Shown here piece after piece: positions 1 through 5,530 of a DNA stretch of 14,941 nucleotides. The position numbers and the translations under genes were made by a program. Origin of the DNA: an uncultured Acetatifactor sp. (GTDB taxonomy: Bacteria > Bacillota > Clostridia > Lachnospirales > Lachnospiraceae); NCBI GenBank assembly GCA_910589035.1, contig CAJUSI010000036.1, positions 1 through 14,941 on the forward strand, in the 5' to 3' direction. The number at the start of each line of letters is the position of its first letter. Position 1 is the first letter of the stretch. The notes under the pieces were generated by a model. The model did no database searches and was not told the origin of the DNA. It worked only from the letters and a program-made list of their open reading frames with translations.

Positions 1-2
1 CT

Positions 3-707
3 TCCAAGGATAAGGCAAGCGCACATATCACTGCCGGCGCACGCAAGGTTGTTATCTCCGCTCCTGCAGGAAACGATCTTCCTACCATCGTTTACAATGT
101 AAACCATGACACCCTGGAGGCTGAGGATACCGTTATCTCCGCAGCTTCCTGCACCACAAACTGCCTTGCACCCATGGCGAAGGCTCTGAATGATTTCGCT
201 GCGATCCAGAGCGGTATCATGACCACCGTACATGCTTACACCGGCGACCAGATGATTCTGGACGGACCTCAGAGAAAGGGCGATCTGAGAAGAAGCCGCG
301 CAGGCGCATGCAATATCGTTCCCAACTCCACCGGTGCTGCAAAGGCTATCGGCCTTGTTATCCCCGAGCTGAACGGCAAGCTCATCGGCTCCGCACAGCG
401 CGTACCTACCCCTACAGGCTCCACCACCATTCTGGTAGCGGTTGTGAAGGGCGAGGTTACCAAGGAAGGCATCAACGCAGCAATGAAGGCGGCCGCAACC
501 GAGTCCTTCGCTTACAATGAGGACGAGATCGTATCCTCCGACGTGATCGGAAGCACCTACGGCTCCATCTTTGACGCAACCCAGACCATGGTTTCCAAGA
601 TGGAAGACGGAAATTCCCTGGTACAGGTTGTTTCCTGGTATGACAATGAGAACAGCTACACCTCTCAGATGGTTCGTACCATCAAGTATTTCAGCGAGCT
701 GGGCTAA
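3..707 (+). CDS. gap: Glyceraldehyde-3-phosphate dehydrogenase, 5' truncated by window edge
   Basis: This is the C-terminal 234 residues of a phosphorylating glyceraldehyde-3-phosphate dehydrogenase, the cytosolic glycolytic enzyme making 1,3-bisphosphoglycerate with NAD+ and phosphate. The reading frame is open from base 3, upstream of the first internal ATG at 174. The catalytic motif ASCTTNCLAP is visible, with the active-site cysteine codon at 150-152. Downstream come the HAYTGDQ segment, the NSTGAAKAIGLVIPELNGK block, the RVPTPTGS block, and the C-terminal WYDNENSYTSQMVRT motif that helps bind NAD. The family is usually about 335 residues, so roughly the first 100 (most of the NAD-binding Rossmann fold) lie outside the window. 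Codon use is strongly biased (AAG, GAG, GGC, ACC), as expected for a highly expressed gene. pgk follows, but after a terminator. Identity is secure; only the 5' end is missing. Confidence 0.97.
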   Translation, partial: SKDKASAHITAGARKVVISAPAGNDLPTIVYNVNHDTLEAEDTVISAASCTTNCLAPMAKALNDFAAIQSGIMTTVHAYTGDQMILDGPQRKGDLRRSRAGACNIVPNSTGAAKAIGLVIPELNGKLIGSAQRVPTPTGSTTILVAVVKGEVTKEGINAAMKAAATESFAYNEDEIVSSDVIGSTYGSIFDATQTMVSKMEDGNSLVQVVSWYDNENSYTSQMVRTIKYFSELG

Positions 708-884
708 GTGTGCAAGGATTTTCTAAGCGGTCAAGAGGGGGCATGGCCCACCTCTTTGGTACGCCCGCTAAGAAAACCTAAATTGCACCCGGGAGAATGC
801 AGATAAAAGCGTTCGCTTTGGGAAGTGTTTTTCATAAGTGACGACCTTGAGGGGGTCCGGTCTTATGGGCCGGCCCCTTTTTCT
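708..884 (+). ncRNA. Strongly structured RNA behind gap (3' UTR element or small RNA), ending in a terminator
   Basis: Starting two bases after the gap stop codon there is a nested helix. GTGCAA (710-715) pairs with TTGCAC (783-788). The run 716-730 pairs with 765-778 with one mismatch and one bulge. Inside that, AAGAGG+GGGC (733-742) pairs with GCCC+CCTCTT (746-756), closing on a 3-nt loop. A second small hairpin is AAAGC-GTTC-GCTTT (806-819), and the third is the terminator at 851-884. About 175 nt are covered by this structure. I do not recognise a known riboswitch, 6S RNA, tmRNA, SRP RNA or T-box signature. No promoter of its own is obvious, so it is most simply the structured 3' UTR of the gap mRNA, possibly a processed or stabilising RNA. 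Structure is seen; function is unknown. Confidence 0.5.
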
Positions 885-885
885 T
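850..885 (+). terminator. Intrinsic terminator after gap
   Basis: GGGG(T)CCGG at about 852-860 can pair with CCGGCCCC at 870-877 around the loop TCTTATGGG. It is followed directly by a T-run (TTTTTCTT, 878-885). It should end most gap transcripts before pgk, which implies either read-through or a separate pgk promoter. Confidence 0.75.
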
Positions 886-914
886 ATCATATGGGAAGTT
901 GTATCCTATATGAT
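886..914. promoter_or_regulatory. 11-bp inverted repeat between gap terminator and pgk
   Basis: ATCATATGGGA (886-896) and TCCTATATGAT (904-914) are complementary over 11 positions with one G-U, around a 7-nt loop. It lies right behind the gap terminator and upstream of pgk. It could be an operator for a pgk promoter or a second, T-run-less hairpin. Between 915 and 1000 the best promoter-like pair is TTGTCA (949-954) and TATGAA (974-979), but the 19-bp spacing makes it weak. Confidence 0.35.
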
Positions 915-1000
915 ATTAACCGCAATAGCCGCGCAAAATAACAGGTTTTTGTCAGTGCGGACATAGTCTGCAGTATGAAATAACCCTCCGGAGGAAGCGT

Positions 1001-1156
1001 ATGCAAACACATTGGAAGCTTGCGGCTGAAGCGATGTGCTTGCGGCGCGTTTATACATGCTGTTGGAAGAGGTATTATGGAGCAAGGCGGATTCCGGCAG
1101 GAAGGACACTGGACTGCAGATCTTTATGGAAGATTCGCAAGATGCAGAAAATGTAA
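1001..1156 (+). CDS. Possible 51-residue leader ORF upstream of pgk
   Basis: An ATG at 1001 stands five bases after a strong Shine-Dalgarno GGAGGA (990-995). It opens a 51-codon frame ending with TAA at 1154-1156, 39 bases before the pgk start. The predicted peptide begins MQTHWKLAAEAMCLRRVYTC and is basic, with four Trp and four Cys. I do not recognise it. Its codon use (several AGG and CGG codons) is unlike the neighbouring glycolytic genes, which argues against a highly expressed real protein. The hairpin 1003-1043 covers its first codons. It might be a leader peptide, or simply leader RNA with a chance frame. No membrane segment or signal peptide is evident. Confidence 0.25.
   Translation: MQTHWKLAAEAMCLRRVYTCCWKRYYGARRIPAGRTLDCRSLWKIRKMQKM
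1003..1043 (+). other. Stem-loop in the pgk leader
   Basis: GCAA-A-CACAT (1003-1012) pairs with ATGTG-C-TTGC (1034-1043), with one A-C mismatch. Inside, GCTT (1018-1021) pairs with AAGC (1029-1032). It lies within the roughly 300-base leader between the gap terminator and pgk and overlaps the start of the possible leader ORF. A role in pgk expression is only inference. Confidence 0.35.
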
Positions 1157-1195
1157 ATGATGCAAATAAAATATGAAAATGGAGGTTTTCGTAAA

Positions 1196-2419
1196 ATGGG
1201 CTTGAACAAGAAATCCGTTGACGACATTAACGCAAAGGGTAAGAGAGTTCTGGTAAGGTGCGACTTTAACGTTCCTTTGAAGAACGGCGAGATTACAGAC
1301 GAGACGCGTATCGTGGCTGCAATGCCCACGATTCAGAAGCTGATAGGTGACGGCGGCAAGGTTATCCTCTGCTCCCACCTGGGCAAGGTGAAGAACGGCC
1401 CCAACGAAGGCGAGTCCCTGGCTCCCGTGGCAAAGAGACTGTCTGAAAAGCTGGGCAAGGAAGTGGTATTCGTGGCTGATTACAACGTAACCGGCGAAGC
1501 CGCAACCAAGGCTGTGGAGGCCATGAAGGAAGGGGATGTGGTTCTGCTTCAGAACACCCGTTTCCGTGGAAAGGAAGAGACCAAGAACGGCGAGGAGTTC
1601 AGCAAAGAGCTGGCTGACCTGGCAGATCTGTACGTATGCGACGCATTCGGTTCCTCCCACAGGGCTCATGCTTCCGTGGAAGGCGTTACCAGGTGCATCA
1701 CCGCAAAGGGCGGAGAGAATGCGGTTGGCTACCTGATGCAGAAGGAGATCAATTTCCTGGGCAACGCGGTGGAGAATCCCGTACGTCCCTTCGTGGCCAT
1801 CCTGGGCGGCGCAAAGGTTGCGGACAAGCTGAACGTGATCTCCAATCTGCTGGAGAAATGCGATACCCTGATCATCGGCGGCGGCATGGCTTATACCTTC
1901 TTAAAGGCACAGGGCTATGAGATCGGACGCTCCCTGGTGGATAACGAGAAGATCGATTACTGCAAGGAAATGCTTGCAAAGGCTGAGAAGCTGGGCAAGA
2001 AGCTGCTGCTTCCCGTTGATTCCGTGACTGTTGCGGCATTCCCCAACCCCATCGACGCTCCCATCGAGACGGAAGTATACGGCGTGGAGAATATGCCCGC
2101 TGACAGAGAGGGCTGCGATATCGGACCCAAGACCGCCGAGATGTACGCTGAGGCTGTGAAGACCGCCAAGACCGTGGTGTGGAACGGTCCCATGGGCGTA
2201 TTCGAGAATCCTACCCTGGCTGCAGGTACCATCGCAGTGGCAAAGGCCCTGGCCGAGACCGATGCAACCACCATTATCGGCGGCGGTGATTCCGCGGCGG
2301 CGGTGAACCAGCTTGGCTTCGGCGATAAGATGAGCCACATCTCCACCGGCGGCGGAGCTTCCCTGGAATTCCTGGAAGGCAAGGTACTTCCCGGCGTCGC
2401 GGCAGCAGATGACAAATAA
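1196..2419 (+). CDS. pgk: Phosphoglycerate kinase
   Basis: Cytosolic glycolytic kinase that moves the acyl phosphate of 1,3-bisphosphoglycerate to ADP, making ATP and 3-phosphoglycerate. The protein is 407 residues, a normal length. Visible signatures are RCDFNVPL (21-28), SHLGK (60-64), LQNTRF (118-123), FGSSHRAHAS (151-160; usually FGTAHRAHAS), GGAKV (204-208), GGGMAYTFLKA (228-238), WNGPMGVFE (329-337), the nucleotide loop GGGDSAAAV (362-370) and STGGGASLEFLEGK (383-396). The frame is open upstream to ATG 1157, but GGAGG at 1181-1185 would then be coding; it sits 10 bases before ATG 1196, and homologues start near MxLNKKSVDD, so 1196 is chosen. The gene is codon-biased like gap and tpiA. 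It is preceded by a structured leader, and its last codons are duplicated downstream (2463-2496). It is probably co-transcribed with the MazG-like gene and tpiA. Confidence 0.98.
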   Translation: MGLNKKSVDDINAKGKRVLVRCDFNVPLKNGEITDETRIVAAMPTIQKLIGDGGKVILCSHLGKVKNGPNEGESLAPVAKRLSEKLGKEVVFVADYNVTGEAATKAVEAMKEGDVVLLQNTRFRGKEETKNGEEFSKELADLADLYVCDAFGSSHRAHASVEGVTRCITAKGGENAVGYLMQKEINFLGNAVENPVRPFVAILGGAKVADKLNVISNLLEKCDTLIIGGGMAYTFLKAQGYEIGRSLVDNEKIDYCKEMLAKAEKLGKKLLLPVDSVTVAAFPNPIDAPIETEVYGVENMPADREGCDIGPKTAEMYAEAVKTAKTVVWNGPMGVFENPTLAAGTIAVAKALAETDATTIIGGGDSAAAVNQLGFGDKMSHISTGGGASLEFLEGKVLPGVAAADDK

Positions 2420-2429
2420 GAGAAACGGC
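2396..2429 (+). repeat. Direct repeat copy 1 (3' end of pgk)
   Basis: A 34-base segment holding the last codons of pgk (VAAADDK plus stop) and 10 bases beyond. It matches 2463-2496 at 33 of 34 positions (A/G difference at the 29th base). Offset between copies is 67 bases. Confidence 0.85.
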
Positions 2430-2462
2430 GATATCTTATGGAGAAGATTCGCGACGCCGTGT

Positions 2463-2496
2463 GTCGCGGCAGCAGATGACAAATAAGAGAAGCGGC
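2463..2496 (+). repeat. Direct repeat copy 2 (duplicated pgk 3' end)
   Basis: Second copy of the pgk 3' segment, out of the pgk frame and non-coding here. It is followed by the MazG-like gene 22 bases later. Between the copies, CGCGAC (2450-2455) and GTCGCG (2463-2468) form a small hairpin. The pattern fits a short tandem duplication or replication slippage at the gene junction. Confidence 0.85.
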
Positions 2497-2517
2497 AGCA
2501 GAAAAGGCAGACAGAAT

Positions 2518-2850
2518 ATGGAAGACTTTACGGTCAATGACGTGTTGGAAATGCAGAAGAAACTGCAGGAAAACTATAGAGACCGATGGGAGCCGATCAA
2601 TTCGGAGACGGGGAAGAGCAAGCTGCTCTGGATGATCGGAGAAATCGGCGAAGTCATCGATATCATAAAGAAAAACGGAGTTCACAGAGTCATGGAGGAC
2701 GCGGAGCTTCGCAGGGATCTTGTGGAAGAGATGGCTGATGTTCTCATGTATTACGGCGATGTCATGCTGTGCTACGGTATTACGTCGGAGGAATTGAAAC
2801 AGGCTTATACCGAAAAGTTCGAGAGAAATATGACACGCTGGAAAAAATAA
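2518..2850 (+). CDS. MazG-like nucleotide pyrophosphohydrolase family protein
   Basis: A 110-residue, probably all-helical protein resembling the single-domain MazG/dUTPase-like pyrophosphohydrolases, which split (d)NTPs to NMP and pyrophosphate using Mg2+. The metal-binding pattern is seen: EIGE (E42, E45) in LLWMIGEIGEVIDII, then EEMAD (E70/E71, D74) in DLVEEMADVLMYYGDVM, with the C-terminal ITSEELKQAYTEKFERNMTRW helix typical of the family. The frame runs upstream to a GTG at 2461 inside the duplicated pgk segment. ATG 2518 is preferred because the family-like sequence starts there, although its ribosome binding site (AAAAGG near 2502-2507) is weak. Codon use is less biased than in the flanking glycolytic genes. 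Position between pgk and tpiA suggests the same operon. The true substrate cannot be read from sequence; house-cleaning of a non-canonical nucleotide is inference. Confidence 0.75.
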   Translation: MEDFTVNDVLEMQKKLQENYRDRWEPINSETGKSKLLWMIGEIGEVIDIIKKNGVHRVMEDAELRRDLVEEMADVLMYYGDVMLCYGITSEELKQAYTEKFERNMTRWKK

Positions 2851-2888
2851 TGTTGGAAATAAAAATAGAGAAAACAGAGGATTGAATC

Positions 2889-3635
2889 ATGGCAAGAAGA
2901 AAGATTGTAGCCGGCAACTGGAAGATGAATATGACTCCCAGTGAGGCTGTAAAGCTGTGCGGCGAATTGAAGGATCTGGTAAAGAGCGATAGCGTGGACG
3001 TGGTCTACTGCGTTCCCGCCATCGACATCGTGCCCGTTGTGGAGGCCGTAAAAGGGACAAACGTAGCTGTGGGCGCAGAGAATATGTATTTTGAGGAAAA
3101 GGGCGCTTACACAGGCGAGATTTCCGCGGCTATGCTGAAGGACGCGGGCGTACAGTATGTCATCATCGGACACTCCGAGAGAAGGGATTACTTCAAGGAG
3201 GACGATGCGCTGCTGAACAAGAAGGTGAAGAAGGCCATCGAGGCCGGGCTGACTCCCATCCTGTGCTGCGGCGAGTCCCTGGAGCAGCGTGAGATGGGCG
3301 TGACCATGGACTGGATCCGTTTCCAGATCAAGTCCGACCTGGTGGGCGTGACCGCGGATCAGGTGAAGGAGATGGTGATTGCCTACGAACCTATCTGGGC
3401 CATCGGCACGGGCAAGACCGCGACAACGGAGCAGGCCCAGGAAGTATGCAAGGGCATCCGTGACTGTATCGCCGAGATGTACGATGATGCCACCGCTGCT
3501 GCAGTGCGCATCCAGTACGGCGGTTCCGTAAATGCGGGGAATGCGGCGGAGCTCTTTGCCCAGCCCGATATCGACGGCGGCCTGGTGGGCGGCGCCTCCC
3601 TGAAAGCAGATTTCGGTAAAATCGTGAATTATTAA
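2889..3635 (+). CDS. tpiA: Triosephosphate isomerase
   Basis: Cytosolic (beta/alpha)8-barrel enzyme interconverting dihydroxyacetone phosphate and glyceraldehyde-3-phosphate. It is 248 residues, the normal family length. All catalytic residues are present: N10 and K12 in GNWKMN, H95 in IIGHSERR, and E167 in the AYEPIWAIGTGKTAT motif that includes flexible loop 6. The phosphate-binding loops QYGGSVN and GGLVGGASL are at the C-terminus. An AGAGG ribosome binding site at 2876-2880 lies 8 bases before the ATG. The gene follows the MazG-like gene after 38 bases without a terminator, so pgk, the MazG-like gene and tpiA are probably one transcript. A strong stem-loop follows at 3690-3731. Strong codon bias matches pgk and gap. 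The phosphoglycerate mutase gene often found next in clostridial glycolytic clusters is absent here. Confidence 0.98.
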   Translation: MARRKIVAGNWKMNMTPSEAVKLCGELKDLVKSDSVDVVYCVPAIDIVPVVEAVKGTNVAVGAENMYFEEKGAYTGEISAAMLKDAGVQYVIIGHSERRDYFKEDDALLNKKVKKAIEAGLTPILCCGESLEQREMGVTMDWIRFQIKSDLVGVTADQVKEMVIAYEPIWAIGTGKTATTEQAQEVCKGIRDCIAEMYDDATAAAVRIQYGGSVNAGNAAELFAQPDIDGGLVGGASLKADFGKIVNY

Positions 3636-3689
3636 TCTGCCCTGGGAGGGAATAAGCTGATCCAGGTAAGGGGTAAATTCAAACGTGAA

Positions 3690-3735
3690 AGGCACCGGAT
3701 GCAGAGGTTAAATATGCTGCATCCGGTGTTTATGG
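3690..3735 (+). terminator. Stem-loop terminator after tpiA
   Basis: CACCGGATGCAG (3693-3704) and CTGCATCCGGTG (3717-3728) form a perfect 12-bp stem with a 12-nt loop. Flanking A/G-T pairs extend it to about 15 bp. The following T-tract is short (GTTTATGG), so termination may be incomplete, but it stands at the right place, 55 bases after the tpiA stop and before a new promoter. Confidence 0.75.
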
Positions 3736-3791
3736 TATTTATGCAGGAAATTGACTGAGCAATGTATCTAATCAGTTTTTAAATTATTTGC

Positions 3792-3820
3792 TTGTATAAG
3801 GCACAGGTTTATGTTATAGT
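3792..3820 (+). promoter_or_regulatory. Sigma-A-type extended -10 promoter for the pilT-like gene
   Basis: TTGTAT (3792-3797), a 17-base spacer, then TATAGT (3815-3820) preceded by TGT (3812-3814), which gives an extended -10 (TGnTATAGT). Transcription would start near 3827. That leaves a leader of about 270 nt before the pilT-like start at 4097. The leader (3827-4096) contains a tight hairpin GAAGCA-TAT-TGCTTC (3922-3936) and two mutually exclusive small stems near 4011-4036 (CTGTT/AACAG versus GTTTGC/GCAAAC). I do not see the conserved core of either c-di-GMP riboswitch class. The rest of 3636-4096 holds no gene I can support. Confidence 0.65.
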
Positions 3821-4096
3821 TAGTATATTGGAAATTGAAATGTGCCGTAGCCTTTGGAGAGGGCGGACGGGGCAGGATGGTCATTATATTTTCGGATGAA
3901 AATCTACATTCATTGCAGTTAGAAGCATATTGCTTCCACGTATCGGCTTTTCGCCATCGATTCAGACAGTATAAGGAAACAATGTACAGGCAGGCGAAGG
4001 GTCATTGCTTCTGTTTGCGCAGGAACAGGAGCAAACCGAATAGGAAAGAAGGAACGCTGCTGTTATATATTTATATTGAAGAAAAGAGGAGAAAAG

Positions 4097-5140
4097 ATGT
4101 TTTCATTATCAATAGAAGAAATACTCAGTGCTGCAAGGAATGCAGGCGCCAGTGATGTGCATCTGGCGGCGGGACTGCCTCCGAAAATGCGTGTGAACGG
4201 CCTGTTGATTACTATGGACTATTCCAGATTGACGGCGTCTGACACACTGGATATCTTAATTCGTGTTATGCCCCAGGCGCAGAGGGACATATTTGAGGAC
4301 AGGGGAGAGTGTGATTTCTCATTCTCGGTTCCGGGCTGCGGAAGGTGCCGGGCCAATGCCTATAAGCAGAAGGGAAGCGTGGCTTTCGCCCTTCATCTGG
4401 TGGATGCGCAGCTCCCTTCTGCGGAAGATCTGGAGATGCCGGGTGCCGTTACAGAGCTCTATCGAAGGCAGAGCGGCCTGGTATTGGTGACGGGACCGTC
4501 GGGAAGCGGGCGCTCCGCCACCCTGGCAGCTTTTATTAATCAGGTGAATGAGAACAGAGAGGCGCTGGTCATTACTTTGGAGGATCCGATAGAATATGTG
4601 CATCCCCATAAAAAATCCATGGTAAATCAGCGTGAAATCGGTTTAGACAGTAAAAGCTATGCAGATGCGCTGCATGCGGTTCTCAGGGAGGATCCGGATG
4701 TGATTCTGGTGGGAGAGCTGCGGGATGCCGAAACCGTGGCTGCCGCAGTCACGGCCGCGGAGACAGGGCATCTTGTTTTTTCGGCATTGCCCGCCGTAAA
4801 TGTGGTCAGTGCATTGGAGAGCGTGATCGATATGTTTCCGCCCCACAGACAGGAAAGATTCCGCTCCCGGCTTGCAGAGGTGCTGGAGGCTGTAGTATCC
4901 AAACGCCTGATTCCTGCCGGGGACGGGAGGGGAAGAGTGGCGGCATATGAGGTGCTGCTCAATGACCAGAGGGTGGAGGAGCTTATTCGTGCGGACAGTC
5001 TGCCGCAGCTGGCCGAAGTGATGAAAAGGGGAGGGGACAGTGGGATGATTACCATGGACGAGGCAGTCCGCCGCTTATATCTGGAAGGAAAAATCGATAA
5101 GGATGCGGCAGTGAGGTATATGCAGACATCCTTGCTGTAG
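4097..5140 (+). CDS. PilT-family (type II/IV secretion) ATPase-like protein with degenerate Walker A and His box
   Basis: A 347-residue protein collinear with PilT, the cytoplasmic hexameric ATPase that retracts type IV pili. Residues 1-95 match the PilT N-terminal domain (ASDVHLAAGLPPKMRVNG). The core has the Asp box TLEDPIEYVH (160-169), MVNQREIG (175-182) and a Walker B-like DVILVGELRD (201-210). Two key sites are altered. The P-loop reads GPSGSGRSAT (133-142), so the invariant lysine is R139. The His box, usually HLVFGTLHT, reads HLVFSALPA (225-233), so His and Thr are Pro232 and Ala233. C-terminal GMITMDEAV aligns with PilT. GAGGAG (4086-4091) stands 5 bases before ATG 4097, which is why it is preferred to upstream TTG 4076. 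It may be inactive as an ATPase or act as a regulatory paralogue; that is inference. comM and dprA follow on the same strand after 390 bases. Confidence 0.88.
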   Translation: MFSLSIEEILSAARNAGASDVHLAAGLPPKMRVNGLLITMDYSRLTASDTLDILIRVMPQAQRDIFEDRGECDFSFSVPGCGRCRANAYKQKGSVAFALHLVDAQLPSAEDLEMPGAVTELYRRQSGLVLVTGPSGSGRSATLAAFINQVNENREALVITLEDPIEYVHPHKKSMVNQREIGLDSKSYADALHAVLREDPDVILVGELRDAETVAAAVTAAETGHLVFSALPAVNVVSALESVIDMFPPHRQERFRSRLAEVLEAVVSKRLIPAGDGRGRVAAYEVLLNDQRVEELIRADSLPQLAEVMKRGGDSGMITMDEAVRRLYLEGKIDKDAAVRYMQTSLL

Positions 5141-5530
5141 TTTGGCCTTCTTTGAGGGCTTGCGTGCGAAAAGGGGCGGCGGATAGCTTCTGCTGCTCCT
5201 GCCATTGGCACAGATGACAAAATATGTCATAGTTCAAATTTTTCTCGGAAATATTTCTCTGGACTTCTTTCATTTCTCAGAATTTCTTTCAAAGGAGATT
5301 TTCAAACATCATTTTCAGATGATTTCCCTGGCGCTTCAATGCTCTGATAAGGGTTTCTGATATACCCGGCTTTCCTGCCGTAAGTATTCCGGCTTTTCCA
5401 TAAAAATATAGCTGTGATTATGAATGAGATTGCGCGTAGAATGATCTTCCAATGGAATACGGGCACATTTCGTTATATAAAACGGTTATCTGTAATCAAA
5501 TCAAAGACAGCCCAAAAACAGGAGGTGTTT
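5141..5530 (+). other. 390-base intergenic region before comM
   Basis: No gene is supported here. The base composition is lower in GC than the genes around it. It holds a perfect 6-5-6 palindrome ATGACA-AAATA-TGTCAT (5214-5230) and three close copies of a TTTCTC-N(0-1)-GA-like motif (5241-5249, 5254-5263, 5273-5281). It also holds CCGGCTTTCC followed by CCGGCTTTTCC (5367-5399). A short GC-rich stem near 5143-5158 lacks a T-run, so I see no convincing terminator for the pilT-like gene. I see no clear -35/-10 pair for comM. The stretch 5414-5530 is open in the comM frame but precedes the obvious ribosome binding site. Confidence 0.4.
5214..5230. promoter_or_regulatory. Perfect palindrome, possible operator
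   Basis: ATGACA and TGTCAT as 6-base arms around the 5-base spacer AAATA. Size and symmetry fit a dimeric regulator site between the pilT-like gene and comM. No regulator is encoded nearby and no promoter is clear, so assignment is tentative. Confidence 0.3.

Noticed and set aside
708..884. 6S RNA or T-box identity for the RNA behind gap
   Set aside because: There is no central-bubble architecture of 6S RNA and no T-box GGGTGGNACCGCG-type sequence; the three-hairpin layout fits neither.
1119..1138. Similarity of 1119-1138 to 2430-2452 (TTATGGA-AGATTCGC), flanking pgk
   Set aside because: The match is about 15 identical bases with a 2-base gap, which is roughly expected once by chance in a window this size. 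It is not enough to claim a flanking repeat.
2805..3695. 296-codon open frame on the - strand across tpiA
   Set aside because: It is antisense to tpiA, whose catalytic residues are all intact. Its His/Leu-rich translation shows no family features.
3827..4096. c-di-GMP riboswitch ahead of the pilT-like gene
   Set aside because: The conserved core sequences of the GEMM-I class and the class II fold could not be found in the leader.
3835..4155. 106-codon + strand frame overlapping the pilT-like start
   Set aside because: Weak ribosome binding site, no recognisable domain, Cys/Arg-rich random-looking composition, and it runs into the well-supported pilT-like gene in another frame. It is better read as mRNA leader.
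5414..5530. N-terminal extension of comM by 39 codons
   Set aside because: AGGAGGTG at 5520-5527 directly before ATG 5531 and the typical YifB N-terminus there decide for 5531.
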